From Apoda limacodes (Eukaryota > Arthropoda > Insecta > Lepidoptera > Limacodidae): a stretch of 64,000 nucleotides of DNA. The notes beneath the pieces were generated by a model. That model saw nothing but the letters and a program-made list of their open reading frames with translations. It was not told the DNA's origin and did not search any database. The stretch lies in the NCBI GenBank assembly GCA_946406115.1, contig OX291557.1, positions 12,122,501 through 12,186,500 on the forward strand, in the 5' to 3' direction. Numbering within the stretch: position 1 is the stretch's first letter; each line of letters opens with the position of its first letter. Made by a program: the position numbers and the translations under genes. Below, piece by piece: positions 1 to 10,417 of the stretch.

Positions 1-1298
1 TTCATTTTAAATAACTTGCCTCTGTTCTGTATTTGAGCTAAAACAGTTAATCTGAGATTGGAGATTGAACAGTAAGATAGCCCATTTGTGAAGTCATATT
101 CATTAAATTAGACATAATGTTAAATGTTATTAACTTCCATAGTGACGATGATCCCAGTTGAGTTGCAGTCTGGAATTTGCACTTCACCTGAAACAGTGAT
201 AAATAAAGGATTTAGAATAGCATATTGTCTAGACTCTTCTTTCACATCTTTGCCCCTGTTCTGCTTGAATTTAACCAGTTAACTGATGTTATATCAATGA
301 GTTCATTTGTGTTGCATATGCCTATGCAAAATAAATTATTTGGACAACTTGCAAAATGTAGATGATCCTTGTTGAGCATTTGCTCTGCACTTTGCTTGAA
401 ATGGTAAATTGTAACAAAAAGCATCACAATGTTCCCTTAGTGGTACAGTAGAAATAACTACAAAGTGGTTACCTAGAATAACTAATAAAGATTGTATTGT
501 ACCATTTTTTTTTAAAACATGATTCACCAAGGTATATTTTTTATTGGTACTAAAGCAGAATGTCTTGAAAAAAGAAGTAAGAATTTTTAAAGCAAAGACA
601 TAGTCAGCAGATTAGATCTCAGGCCACAACTCGAACCTGCACTAAATAAAACATTATTTACAATAGAGGTACAAATGGAGACACTATTGCTGTGAACCTA
701 TATATAAATAGTTTCGCAGGTTTGATTCCTGACTTAAATATATGTTTATCCAAAAATCATTCTATGCTTGTAAATTTAATGCCTAAATAGCATAATAAGA
801 AAAATTTGAGTCATAATATAGGTATTAATGTAAAGAAGTATAAGTAATATAAACAACAAGATGAGCCAGGAAGATATTGTATACTCAGTAAAGTTTATCT
901 ACATGTTACACCAATAACTATTAATAACCAAGATACCTAAGGAATTTTTAGAGATTTACTTATTCCCATTATTGCATCACAACTAGGAAAAGTTTTCAAC
1001 AGCAATATCCCAGCAGAAATGTAAGAGAAAGAATAAAATTTCATGCAACATCTAGAATTAAAAAAGTTAAAGCTCCTTATTTACGGTTCTAGTATTTTTC
1101 AGTATTCACAGATTGAAAGATTGGACTTTGTGTATTTCCAACAAATTTTTTATTTATTTGTAAATATAAAAGTAACAATAGTGGATTGATAAGTGTTATA
1201 TTTATTTACTAGTTACCTGTCAAAACAATTAATTGTTTGAAGAATTGCTTTCATTTCGGTGACAATTCTAAATTCTCACGGTTCTAAATGGAGTAACT
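1..1298. other. AT-rich non-coding stretch with a diverged duplication
   Basis: I see no gene here. Two weakly similar blocks follow each other: one around 15-215 and one around 245-420. Both contain a 'CTGTTCTG' segment followed by 'CAGTTAA', and later a 'GATGATCC..GTTGAG' segment (147 and 361) followed by a TTGCACTTC/TTTGCTTG stretch. This suggests an old tandem duplication of a roughly 0.2-kb unit. The short ORFs at 242-530 (minus) fall in this repeat and carry no recognisable domain. The rest up to the start of the retrotransposon remnant is featureless. Confidence 0.4.
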
Positions 1299-1905
1299 TT
1301 CTGGAACCGTTGTCGATTCGGGCATACAAAAAGCTTGTGTCGCTCCAACCCGCGATGTTATAAATGTTCGCAAAATCATACTGGTGACTCGTGTGATATC
1401 CAAGAAGATGATGCTCTTTGTATCTCGTGCAAGGGCAATCATTTTGCCACAAATAGTAAATATCCGGAACACCAACGCCAAAAAGGTATTAAATGTACAA
1501 TGGCTGAAAAATCACTATCATACATGGAGGCTTGTTAACTGCATCCCCCATGTGGAAAGTCCTATGCCGAAGTTACTCTAGGTCCTAGTAGAGGTAAAAC
1601 ATTCGTTACTGATTTTTTACCCAGCAAAAATACTTCTAATCACCCTCATGAGAGTTATAAAAAAACAATATTCTTGAAGCCTAAAGCTCCTTTCAAAGTA
1701 GCTACAGGCTATGACAAACAAGCTCACCAAACTTTGATTAACGATTTTGCTATTCTATCGCCATCAAATGGCTGTGGATATTTAGAAAAAAAAGATTTCT
1801 AACATAGAGGATACTACTTTTCAAGATTTTGTCAACTCTCTTGTTATCTTCATCAATCGTTTTTCGAAATCACGTAATGATGGACCGTCCAACGCTGCTT
1901 CTTTT
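1299..1905 (+). pseudogene. LINE ORF1 (gag) C-terminal zinc-knuckle remnant
   Basis: In frame from 1299 the translation shows three consecutive knuckles. The first is damaged (CRFGHTKSLC, lacking its leading cysteine pair). The second is intact (CYKCSQNHTGDSC, a CX2CX3HX4C pattern). The third has CISCKGNH but carries Tyr where the last Cys is expected (NSKYPEH). Three tandem knuckles near the ORF1 C-terminus are the nucleic-acid-binding part of Jockey/I-type gag proteins. A stop ends the frame at 1538. Traces of the following region (a 'SYAEVTL' string near 1560 and a 'FKVATGYDKQAH' string near 1695) continue in another frame. The upstream two thirds of gag are missing, so this is a 5'-truncated, frameshifted relic. 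Confidence 0.8.
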
Positions 1906-1933
1906 ACTTCTCCTCCTAACACCATCCAAAATA

Positions 1934-3025
1934 ATGGCCCAAGTCAAAATAGTTCAATGGAACTGTCAAAGCATACGGAATAAAAAGTCCGATTTAATTT
2001 ATTTAGTTAATTAATTCTCTCCTTCTGTAATTACTCTTACTGAAACCTGGCTAAAGCCAGATATCACATTTAATTTTCCAGAATTTGTTTGCATTAGACA
2101 AGATAGACATGATGGCTATGCAGGCACTGCCATTTTAATTAGAAATAATATACTTCATTCTATAGTGGATTTAACTCCACTTTGTGACAGCTTTCAAGCT
2201 GTTGCAGTTAAAATACATCAAATTACTTATTGTTCTATATACGTTGCTCATCCCTCAGTATCAGTTTGTCAAGTACTAAAGTCTATATTCTCTTCCCTTC
2301 CTAAGCCTTTCGTTGTACTCGGAGATTTCAATTGCCATCATCAAACATGGGGATCCGATATTAGCGACAATATAGGCAATCAGATGCTGGAAATGTTTGA
2401 TCTTCATAACCTTTGTTTATTAAATGTTGGCTCGCCGACTTTTCGAACTCGGCCTTCAGAAAAAATTAGTGCGATACATTTATATTTTTGTACCCCAGAT
2501 TTAGCTTCAAAACTATCATGGCAGGTTCTTGCCAATACATATGGCAGTAGACATTATCCAATTTTCCTAGAAACTATTTGCCATTCCGCTAAGGGTAGTT
2601 ACTACAAAAAGCCTCTTTTAAAGTATAATATTAATAACCGTAATTGGGAGAAATTTAAAAATCACCAAAATTCTGAACTTCCGTTCTTACCAAAAATATA
2701 TCATCTCAACACTTTTGAATGCTCAGAGGCTTTAGTTAAGTTTATAATAAATAGTGCAGATAAAACATTTCCCCTCAAAAACTCTTACAGAACAAAAATT
2801 CCATCCCCCCCTTGGTGGGATCATGATTGCACTACGGCAATAAGAAATCGGAAGAAAGCTGAAGTCACCTATAACAGGAATATGAGTGATGAAAATTTTA
2901 AATCTAAAAACAAACAGGATGGAAAACATTTTGTGAGTCCATTTTACCTCAAACACCCTAATCTACAGTTTGGAAAAATATTAATAAATTCAGAAATTCA
3001 CAGACGCCTAAATCTTCATTTGTAG
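1934..3025 (+). pseudogene. LINE ORF2, endonuclease part
   Basis: ATG at 1934 opens a frame reading VKIVQWNCQSI, the first endonuclease motif of APE-type LINEs. A TAA at 2012-2014 interrupts it, then the same frame continues with TETWL (catalytic Glu) and GDFNCHHQTWGS. The motif expected to read S-A-I-D reads SAIHLYF, so the catalytic Asp is replaced by His. The expected S-D-H motif reads SRHYPI, replacing the catalytic Asp by Arg. Two active-site changes and one nonsense codon make this an inactive nuclease. The frame ends at 3025 and the protein continues in frame 1, implying an indel near 3000. Confidence 0.88.
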
Positions 3026-4480
3026 TTCCCTGTCAAAATTGGGCTGATAACTTCATGGATAAATTAGCTCCTCCAACATGTCCTCAACTGCAAGAGCTAC
3101 CTCAAAAGTTTTTAGATGAGTATCATAAAGATACTATAAACTCTCCATTCTCTCTAAAAGAGCTAAAAGATGTCTTAAAATCGTCTAAAGACTCTTCCCC
3201 AGGTCTAGACGGAATCACATATTCTTTTTTAGCTAATTCCAGTGAGGCCATTCAATTGTATTATCTTGAGTTAGTAAATGCGATTTTTGATTCAGGTTAT
3301 GTTCCCAACACTTTGAAATCTCAAATTATAATTCCAATAAAAAAACCAAATAAAGATCCCAATGAAATCGATTCTCATCCGCCCGATTGCTCTTTCTACT
3401 GTTCTTGCCAAAATCGCAGAACATTTGGTAAAAAATAGATTTGACTGGTTTATTGAAAATAACGAAAGCCTAGCTAAAAATCAGTTCGACTTTAGAAAAG
3501 CCAAAAGTACATTAGACAATCTATCCATTTTCACAACAGACGTCAGGTTGGCATTTAGTAAAAATGATTATACGGTAGCTACCTTTCTTGATATCTCATC
3601 TGCTTACGATAATGTCCAGATTCCAATTTTAGTTAGAAAACTTATTAAAATCGGCACTCCAAAGAAATTTATTAATATCTTCTCTAATATATTATGTGAA
3701 AGAACTATTTACTTAAAAACTGATAATAAACAAATTAAATCATCAAGGATTGTGTATAAAGGACTTCCTCAAGGCTCAGTTATTAGTCCAATTTTATTTA
3801 ACGTTTATACTTACGATCTGTACCTTTCTATTGGCCCACAAAGTAATATGTTGCAATACGCTGATGATATTCTCGTCTATTCTTCTAACAATAATATAAC
3901 TTTAACGGTAGATTCCATTAACCAATCTCGTTTCACTCTAAACAGTTGGCTTCAAAAATCTGGCTTAGAATTTTCCCCTCTTAAAAGCTCGTGTGTAGTT
4001 TTTAGCAGAAAACGAAATATCCCCAGTATCAATATAAAAATTAACGGAATTTCACTTGTAGTGAAAAAAAGTATTAAATTCCTTGGCTTAAATTTAGACT
4101 CTAAACTATCAGGAATCCCTCATTGTGATTACATCATTTCAAAGTGCGAAAGGAATATTAATATTCTTCGATGTTTATCTGGCTGTTGGTGGGGCTCACA
4201 CCCTTACTCTTTAAAATTATTGTATAACTTTGTCATCAGGAGTATTTTAGATCATGGGACATTTTTGTTTCAACCTATGAACCAAAATTCTGGTAACAAA
4301 CTCGACAAAATACAATCAAAAGCTTTACGTATAATCATCGGAGCCATGAGACACAGCCCAAACAAATCTCTACAGGTGGAATGTGCTGACCCTCCATTAA
4401 ACCTAAGTCGACAGCTCTAAGCCGATCGTTTCCTGTTTCGTTGCTGTCAGTTCTCATTTCATCCCATTATTCACCGTCTT
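3001..4480 (+). pseudogene. LINE ORF2, reverse transcriptase part
   Basis: Frame 1 from about 3001 carries the RT N-terminal region (SPGLDGITYSFL). Near 3370 a 1-nt indel moves the sequence to frame 2, where RPIALSTVLAKI marks the next conserved block. Motif A is FLDISSAYDNV, motif B is GLPQGSVISPILF and motif C is YADDILVY, so the catalytic aspartates are kept. A TAA at 4418-4420 breaks the thumb region (after LNLSRQL) and the frame continues beyond it. The catalytic motifs are better kept than those of the endonuclease. Conserved motifs together with frame breaks suggest a moderately old insertion. Confidence 0.9.
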
Positions 4481-5567
4481 GTGAGTTTAAATAATTTTGT
4501 TACAAATGGTATATACTGGTCTAAGAAAGATCCCCCTAGTTTTGTAATTAGCTTTAGAAGGTATATGAATTTAAAATCCCCAACTTTCCATCTTCCTAAA
4601 TTGCCATTATATAAATTTTCACTGGAAACAATTTTATTTAAGCCTAAAATTATTTTTATTTTTGGGATAGAAAAAGATGATTTTTTTGCTAACAAACATT
4701 TTTTAAGAATTATTGACGAAAAATGGAATGGATGGTCACATATTTTTTCAGATGATTCAAAATTAGATCCATTAGGTTGTGTGGGAATAGGTATTTTTCA
4801 TTCTAATTATAATATCGTTGTTAAAAAAAATGCCCCCCTGAAGCTTCAGTGTTTACGGGGGAATGTATTGGTATTCTAGAAGCCATAAAATACTTGATGC
4901 TATTTCGCCTAAAAAAAACGTTAGTTTTTTCAGACTCCCTAAGTAGCCTCCAACTAATAATTAAAGAATTTTCGTCTAAAGTTCATAACCCTATTATTTA
5001 CAACATAAAAGAACTTTTGTTTCAATGTTCCAAGCAGGGTTTATTAGTAAATCTAGTATGGATTCCAAGTCATTCAGGAATTTTTGGCAATGAGAAAGCG
5101 GATCAAGTGGCCAAAGAAGCTGTCTTATGTGGTGATCTTCACACATTTAAATTGTACACTCATGATTTAATAAACCAACCAATAAAAACTTTATATTCTG
5201 ATTGGTCCAAGTATTGGAAGGAAAGAAGTCAGAAAGATAATGACTCATATTCGAAAATTCAAACAATCTCCCTTTGAAACCATGGTTTTTTAAGTATAAA
5301 TTGAGCAAGCTTTTTACATCAATTTTATGCCGCATTCGATTTGGATTCTGCTGCACCCCGGTTTTCCTTAAAAAAATCAGGGTCAAGGATTACTCTCTAT
5401 GTGAGTGTGGTGCAGAAGATGGTGACATTAACCATATTTTATTTTGTTGTCCTCTATATAATAAATCATCTTTATATAACTCATTGTCGAAATTCATCCC
5501 TTTACCCTCTAATGTTAATTGTATCATGTCAAATTTTGATTCAGACGTACTAAACCTTGATTTTTAA
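4481..5567 (+). pseudogene. LINE ORF2, RNase H and C-terminal zinc finger
   Basis: RNase H motifs are spread over two frames: FSDDSKLDP (first Asp) in frame 2, then after a shift at a run of C near 4832, TGECIGILEA (Glu), FSDSLSSL (Asp) and HSGIFGNEKAD (His, Asp) in frame 1. Another shift near 5270 leads to frame 3, which holds CECGAEDGDINHILFCC, a CX1C-x8-H-x4-C type finger seen at the C-terminus of I/R1-type ORF2 proteins. The final frame stops at 5567. The RNase H catalytic residues appear present, but the frameshifts preclude a functional product. Confidence 0.87.
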
Positions 5568-5748
5568 TTATATAGACTAAACTGACAGCTGCAATTGATC
5601 TTTTTTTTTTTAAATTTTGCAAGCGTGGCGCATAGTGTTGTATTAGTGATTCAACGAATCACTCGTTTTGACCATCCCAAGCAAGTGTGCACAGCGGCGA
5701 AAGTTATTAAAAATATTTCATATATTAAACTATGGTATGTGTGTTTGT

Positions 5749-5832
5749 GTGTGTGTCGAGAGCATGTTATTGTGCGTCGAAGGCATGGTAGTGTGTGTCG
5801 AACGCATGGTAGTGTGTGTCAAACGCATGGTA
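5749..5832 (+). repeat. 21-bp minisatellite, four units
   Basis: Four adjacent 21-bp units start at 5749, 5770, 5791 and 5812. Each has the form GTGTGTGTCGAACGCATGGTA with one to a few changes; units 3 and 4 differ at a single base. The array sits about 180 bp downstream of the LINE ORF2 stop, so it may belong to its 3' UTR. A seven-codon periodicity appears in two reading frames, which explains the spurious ORFs at 5595-5883. Confidence 0.9.
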
Positions 5833-6220
5833 GTATTTTTTCATGAATTTAATTTATTTGAAATGCATATTATACAAAAATAGTAGCTTTTTGGACTCTT
5901 CTCCATATAAACTTTAACTGTGCCTTGTATAACTACTCCTACGTCCACGTAATTTATGTAAAAAGTGGTACAAAGTTTTTGCTCCACGTATTAATATAAT
6001 GGTTAAAGCTACGTCTGCGACGATCTTAACATATAAGCTTTTCTTGTTATGATTAAGAAATTAAAAATTAAATAAAGGATATGTGTACGTATGGTCGGTT
6101 TCTATAATAAGCAATGGCTCTCAAATTTAGCAATCCTGTAACACCGAGAACAACAACAGTATATTAATTTTTCAACAGTAAGAGAGCAAGAAAGCGAATG
6201 CAATTGCAAAAGCTAAAGAA

Positions 6221-6522
6221 TTGGCCAAGTGCGAGTCGGACTCGCGCACGAAGGGTTCCGTACCATTATTTACAAAAACGAGCAAAAAAATCACGTATCT
6301 TGTATGGGAGCCCCATTAAATATATTTTTTTCTGTTTTTAGTATTTGTTGTTATAGCGGCAACAGAAATACATCTTTTGTAAAAATTTCAACTGTCTAAC
6401 TATAACGGTTCATGAGATACAGCCTGATGACAGACGGACGGACGCACGGACGGACGGACGAACGGACAGCGAAGCCTTAGTAATAAGGTTCCTAATTACC
6501 TTTCAGGTACGGAACCCTAAAA
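6221..6522 (+). repeat. Dispersed repeat with GGGTTCCGTACC inverted termini
   Basis: AGGGTTCCGTACC (6252-6264) and GGTACGGAACCCT (6506-6518) are a perfect 13-bp inverted pair. The stretch starts at 'TTGGCCAAGTGCGAG' (6221) and includes a (GGAC)n-like run at 6433-6468 before the 3' copy. From memory this arrangement is a very common dispersed repeat of lepidopteran genomes, but I cannot assign its class: a non-autonomous DNA element and a SINE-like element are both possible. Related but more decayed stretches are at about 24030-24370 and 57696-57790 in this window. Confidence 0.7.
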
Positions 6523-6767
6523 ATGACACCCATAAGTACTATAAAATGTAATTTGACATAAATGAGCAAAAATTTAATGAGAGCGCTAGTTTTTTACGAC
6601 TGTAATTTTTAACCGTGAAATACTTGTATATGGCAAAAATATTGTATGATTCCTATTTTATTCACTTTTTTTTCATTTTGTTAAAATGTGTGTGTTCTAT
6701 TGCCAGTGCAAAGAATTACTATTTTATGGAATTATGCCGAAATTAAAAAAAGGATTCCGTTTTAATG

Positions 6768-7196
6768 TTAGATAATGCTCCTTACCACTCCCGTAATGTA
6801 GCAAAAACTCCCAATACGGCGTGGCGTGATGCCTAAATTCAAGAGTGGCTGAACTCAAGGAATTTAAACTTCGAAGACACAATGATTCAAGATATTGAAA
6901 ATCGTTAAAAAAGAAAAGGCTGTAAATCAAGAATGTAGTTGATGACCTTGCTGCCGAGTACAGTGCCACTATCCTAAGACTGCCTGCCACCTTGCCACTG
7001 TTAATTAAATCTAATAGAACTAGTATGGGCACAAGTAAAGGGTCAGGTCGCAAGAAATAACAAAAGTTTTAAAATGGCAGAAATTAAACAATTGCTTAGT
7101 GAAGGGCTACAGTTGTTGACACCGCAATGGTGGTCGAGTTGTATCGATCATGTTATAAAAGAAGAGCTCATTAGTTTAGCTCTGAGTTTATTATAA
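6768..7196 (+). pseudogene. DDE transposase remnant (IS630/Tc1/mariner-related)
   Basis: Reading from 6768 gives LDNAPYHSRNVAKTP, the block around the second catalytic Asp of DDE_3-type transposases, then (after a TAA) IQEWLNSRNLNFEDTM. After a frameshift near 6910 the string VVDDLAAEYSATILRLP follows, and after another near 6990 LIELVWAQVKGQVARNN, which holds the third acidic residue. The final block runs AEIKQLLSEGLQLLTP to a stop at 7194. At least one stop and two frameshifts are present, and the first catalytic Asp region upstream is missing. This is the C-terminal half of a dead transposase. The reading on the minus strand (6724-7053) is only a shadow. Confidence 0.85.
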
Positions 7197-8061
7197 GTGT
7201 AACTGACTTATAACAGAACTCAATAGTGATTAAGGAAATGTGGTTTTTATTTATTTTTTCCATCTCTTCCGACTACGACTTTCGGAAATAGTTAGTTTAG
7301 CATGTTACTTATTGCATGGGTATGGGCATGAATAAATAAAAAAACCCGACTGCAAAAACATTAATAACTAAAAAGAAATATACAGGTGCACCTAAAACAT
7401 ACCAAATATTTAATTTTAAGCAGATGGAACTCATTTAAGCTAACTACTATAGTTTAAGCAATACACTTTGGACTTGCATTGATTGAGTCCCGCCTGCTTA
7501 TAGTTGAATATTTAGTTTGTTTTAAATGAACTCGTTTATGTCTTTTTAGTTCTTATTGTTTTTGGTTTTTTTTATTATTAATTTTTAAATCAAGATCAAA
7601 TCAAAATCTTTTTATTCAAATGGGTTACTAAGATACCTTTCGAATCGTCACGTAAATTAACTACAACTCGCTTTACAAACTATTTACAATACTTGCGTGC
7701 GTCCAATAGGTGATTTTTGTAAAATCAAAGATGAAACATAATATTATAGTGTATCAACTAATAAATGCATGTTTTGTATTGAAACACTAATAAACAAGAT
7801 TTACAATCTAAATAGTTCGATTTTAAAAAAAATTAATCAAAATTTTGGTACTAATCTAATTGCCTATTGTTTTTCAGATTGCATAGGGGGGGCACCATGT
7901 GATTCGTTAAAAGTCTTCAATTACTCTGTGACGGGATTTCAAGTAACTCCCGACATTAGTACTGTTTCTGGCTAAATAATAAATTATTAAAGCCATAAAA
8001 AAAAAAAATACATAGCTGTCGTCAGATTGAAAACATCATAAAAATATGCTGAATTTAACTT
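7197..8061. other. AT-rich stretch without a recognised gene
   Basis: Nothing coding is convincing here. A segment around 7600-7690 ('AAATCTTTTTATTCAAATGGG ... GAATCGTCACG') resembles a widespread lepidopteran 3'-tail repeat in antisense orientation, judged from memory only. The 68-codon ORF at 7769-7975 has no recognisable motif and ends in an A-rich run. Confidence 0.3.
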
Positions 8062-8064
8062 TTA

Positions 8065-8247
8065 GGGTGCGTTCCAAATCGCAACGAGGAAGTTAAAAAA
8101 GTGGTTTTGGGACACCCAGGGTAGAGTAATTTTCCAACTGTCAAGTTGAATTCTTTACACTGCCATAGAAAAAGTGGAAAATTCAGAACGGGTTGATTTT
8201 TCAACTCTACCGGGCGATAATTACTCGGCGTGATTTGGAACATAGCC
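8065..8247. mobile_element. 183-bp MITE, PIF/Harbinger-like (TTA target duplication)
   Basis: The left terminus GGGTGCGTTCCAAATC (8065-8080) and the reverse complement of the right terminus, GGCTATGTTCCAAATC (8232-8247), match at 13 of 16 positions. The similarity continues inward at CGAG. TTA flanks both ends (8062-8064 and 8248-8250), matching the three-base TWA duplications of PIF/Harbinger elements. The interior has no ORF, so this is a miniature non-autonomous copy. The family assignment is from termini and duplication only. Confidence 0.72.
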
Positions 8248-8730
8248 TTAATTTCTCGGTTTTTTAGTGAGTTTTTGAATTTTTTTATGTAATAACGAGT
8301 TTACAAATATGAGGAAATGTGTCTTATGGACATATACTATTATCTGTGGTCTTATGCAAACGTTGCTACAAAAAGAGGAGTAATACGTTTAGTGTTTGTT
8401 TTTATTCAAAATAGATGTAAAATTTATATGTAAACCATCTGATTCAATCAGAAGTTGTTATTGAAATATTATATTAGCAGTACATTATTGAATTTCGGTA
8501 AAATTGATATTTATTCGTGTTGTTTAGAATTTGCTAGTGATTCAAAGAGGTCATAATTTTAATATCGATATTTAGTAAGTTGGCCAATATGGACATGGAA
8601 ATTGTTATATTTAGAATGTTGTAAGTCTTTCGATACTGGAATGCCTTCGACTTAGAAAGCAGGTTTCTGATTTCCCAAGCCATAAGGGTCGCTCCCTTGG
8701 CGATGGTTTAAATATTTATTATTTTTGCAG

Positions 8731-8914
8731 ATTTCCAACAAACTTAAAGGAGAGGAGTATATAGTTACATAATATTAAAGCCTTGAATTCGACTCCAAAG
8801 GAAAAAGATTTCCTTTGCTCTAAACATTTCAATGCTAAATGTCTTTTCAAACATTGTAACAGACCCACATTGAAGTTGGGCAATGTTCCAACAATATTAA
8901 CAGGATTGTTTTAA
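8731..8914 (+). pseudogene. THAP-domain exon remnant
   Basis: A good 3' splice site (TTTATTATTTTTGCAG, ending at 8730) precedes a frame reading FPTNLKERSI, stop, LHNIKALNSTP, then FLCSKHFNAKCLF and LKLGNVPTIL before TAA at 8912. CxxH spacing (CSKH), the FP near the start and the VPT near the end are the hallmarks of the second half of a THAP zinc finger (C2CH DNA-binding domain). The TAG at 8762-8764 sits where the domain's invariant Trp belongs, consistent with a TGG to TAG change. The first cysteine pair would lie in an upstream exon, which I did not find. THAP domains occur in host regulators and in P-element-type transposases; which one this was cannot be told. It is inactive as read. Confidence 0.65.
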
Positions 8915-9059
8915 GTTTAGTTTTAAATTTGACCTGATCAATATAGTGCTGAATCAATATATTAGTCAAGCAGCAAGTTGCATATTTATTGCTTCATAAA
9001 TTAAAATGTAATAAAAGATCTATTATAATAATCGAACACTCCAAGTCTTATACTTCTAA

Positions 9060-9400
9060 TTAACTAATAATAACAATAATAATAAGGCAATATTTAAAAA
9101 TCTTATTATTGCTCATTACTTGAAGAACTAAAATAACATCACTGCCTATATTTGTTTATATATATTTACTTATACGTAATATATATTATAATTATATTTA
9201 TTATACATATGTATTTATTTAATTAAATTAAATATATTAATAATATATTTAATATATATATAATATATAATTAATTTATTTAAAAATTAAATATACATAA
9301 ATAGATGTACGTATATCTATTTATGTATATTTATATATACATTATTCATTTATGTTATTTATTTATTTTATATGCATTATTGTATGATATTTATACACTT
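9060..9400. repeat. AT-rich block with a perfect 18-bp hairpin
   Basis: This stretch is almost entirely A and T, built from TATATT/ATTTAT alternations. Within it, 9289-9306 and 9315-9332 are perfect inverted copies of 18 bp separated by an 8-bp loop (GTACGTAT). No terminal motif or target duplication of a known element is evident; replication slippage in AT-rich DNA is an adequate explanation. Confidence 0.6.
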
Positions 9401-9439
9401 CTGAATAACTGTATCGAAACACACTTACAATACTTTGTT

Positions 9440-9590
9440 TAACTTTACTATTGTCTCTACCCAAAGGTTGTCTGGAAGAGATCGCTTTAAAGCGATAAGA
9501 CCAACTTTTGTTTTTCTCTATTTGTAAATATGTTTTTTTTTTGTAAAATTATTATGTTGATGCAATAAAGTATATTATTATTATATTTTC
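9440..9590 (+). repeat. Retroelement 3'-tail repeat with GCGAT hairpin
   Basis: The segment holds AAGGTTGTCTGGAAGAGATC followed by the perfect palindrome ATCGCTTTAAAGCGAT (9481-9496), an AATAAAG signal (9565) and a terminal (TTA)n run at about 9573-9584. From memory this is the 3' end of an abundant lepidopteran retroelement or SINE; short tandem repeats at the end are typical of LINE families that do not end in poly(A). No coding part is attached. Confidence 0.6.
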
Positions 9591-9722
9591 TTCTAAGACT
9601 GTAACCTCCAGGGAGTCATAAACGAAGAGAGATTATTTCTATGTATGTATATTTATATTGTATTTCTTACTTCTATGAAGATTTCGTGTTGTAAAATAGT
9701 AATTTTAGGCGCGGGGTAGATT

Positions 9723-10028
9723 TTGGTGCGAGGGAATGAAACTATGGAAAATATGTACACAACTTATAATGTGACAACAGTACAGTACACTAATTTAACA
9801 CCGCAGAGGAGAGGTGATGCCTTGTGCGTGAATCGCGTAGAACTGCCGCCTTTTGGTCCAGGGCCTCTTTTTGACAACATCTGCACAAGATATCTTTTCT
9901 CTCACCCCGCACGTTCCCCGCTTGCACATGTAGGCTTAAGACACTTTCTAATGGAATGCACAAGCAAAAAACGTGCCGCTACTTTGTATCTAACGATACA
10001 ATACATTTTACTTATTAATATAACATAA
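9723..10028 (+). CDS. Hypothetical 101-codon ORF, doubtful
   Basis: The longest open frame between the surrounding repeats. It has GC-richer sequence at 9800-9960 than its flanks, but no signal peptide, membrane segment or motif that I recognise. No splice sites or Kozak context were convincing and the first codon in the frame may not be ATG. I list it only because the local composition departs from the AT-rich surroundings; chance or a decayed repeat is more likely than a gene. Confidence 0.12.
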   Translation: MVRGNETMENMYTTYNVTTVQYTNLTPQRRGDALCVNRVELPPFGPGPLFDNICTRYLFSHPARSPLAHVGLRHFLMECTSKKRAATLYLTIQYILLINIT

Positions 10029-10316
10029 AGAACATGAGACAAAATTATTTATACAATACAAACCTTATACCTACTAACAATTGTTTATGCCTATTTATAT
10101 ACTATGTTACGCCGTTGGCAAGGTGTGCTCCGTAACACGTGTGTTTATAAGATTGATGTACTAGGACTTTATAAGTCACTAGGAGTTGTATCTAATTAAC
10201 TAATGTTATTAAACCCAATAAGGTAATTCAAATCACGTTTGTTAGGTATATTGCTTTTAGTGTTAATAAGTATAAGCAAACCTAATAGATCATAATAATT
10301 GTGTAATTTTTTCCAG

Positions 10317-10417
10317 ACCCAAATTCTTGCGAAGAGTTTGAAATAACTGACAGTGAAAGTGACAAAGTGTCCAGCGCAAAAATGTGGCTCACAGCGTCAA
10401 GCGTAAATTTTTGTTAA
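10317..10417 (+). CDS. Possible terminal coding exon
   Basis: A splice-acceptor-like tract (GTGTAATTTTTTCCAG, ending 10316) is followed by a frame reading PNSCEEFEITDSESDKVSS and ending at TAA 10415-10417. The acidic, Ser-rich composition looks protein-like rather than random. It lies 1.4 kb downstream of the THAP-like exon on the same strand and could be its last exon, but no exon joins them and the phases cannot be tested. AT-rich DNA follows, without a clear AATAAA close by. Confidence 0.3.

Larger units (their letters stand above)
1299..5567 (+). mobile_element. Non-LTR retrotransposon with RNase H (I/Jockey-like), degenerate
   Basis: The domain order is that of a two-ORF LINE: gag zinc knuckles (about 1311-1455), apurinic-type endonuclease (1934-2600), reverse transcriptase (about 3050-4400), RNase H (about 4735-5130) and a C-terminal cysteine/histidine finger (about 5397-5456). 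RNase H downstream of RT is typical of the I, R1 and LOA groups; I favour an I-like element but cannot separate these by eye. ORF2 holds at least two in-frame stops (2012-2014, 4418-4420) and about four frameshifts (near 3000, 3370, 4840 and 5270). The copy is therefore dead. The 5' end of ORF1 is missing. No poly(A) tail or target-site duplication was found; the T-rich run at 5600 follows the last ORF. Confidence 0.9.

Noticed and set aside
5595..5883. Two ORFs of 71-83 codons with Cys-Val repeats
   Set aside because: The 21-bp minisatellite creates seven-codon repetition in more than one frame.
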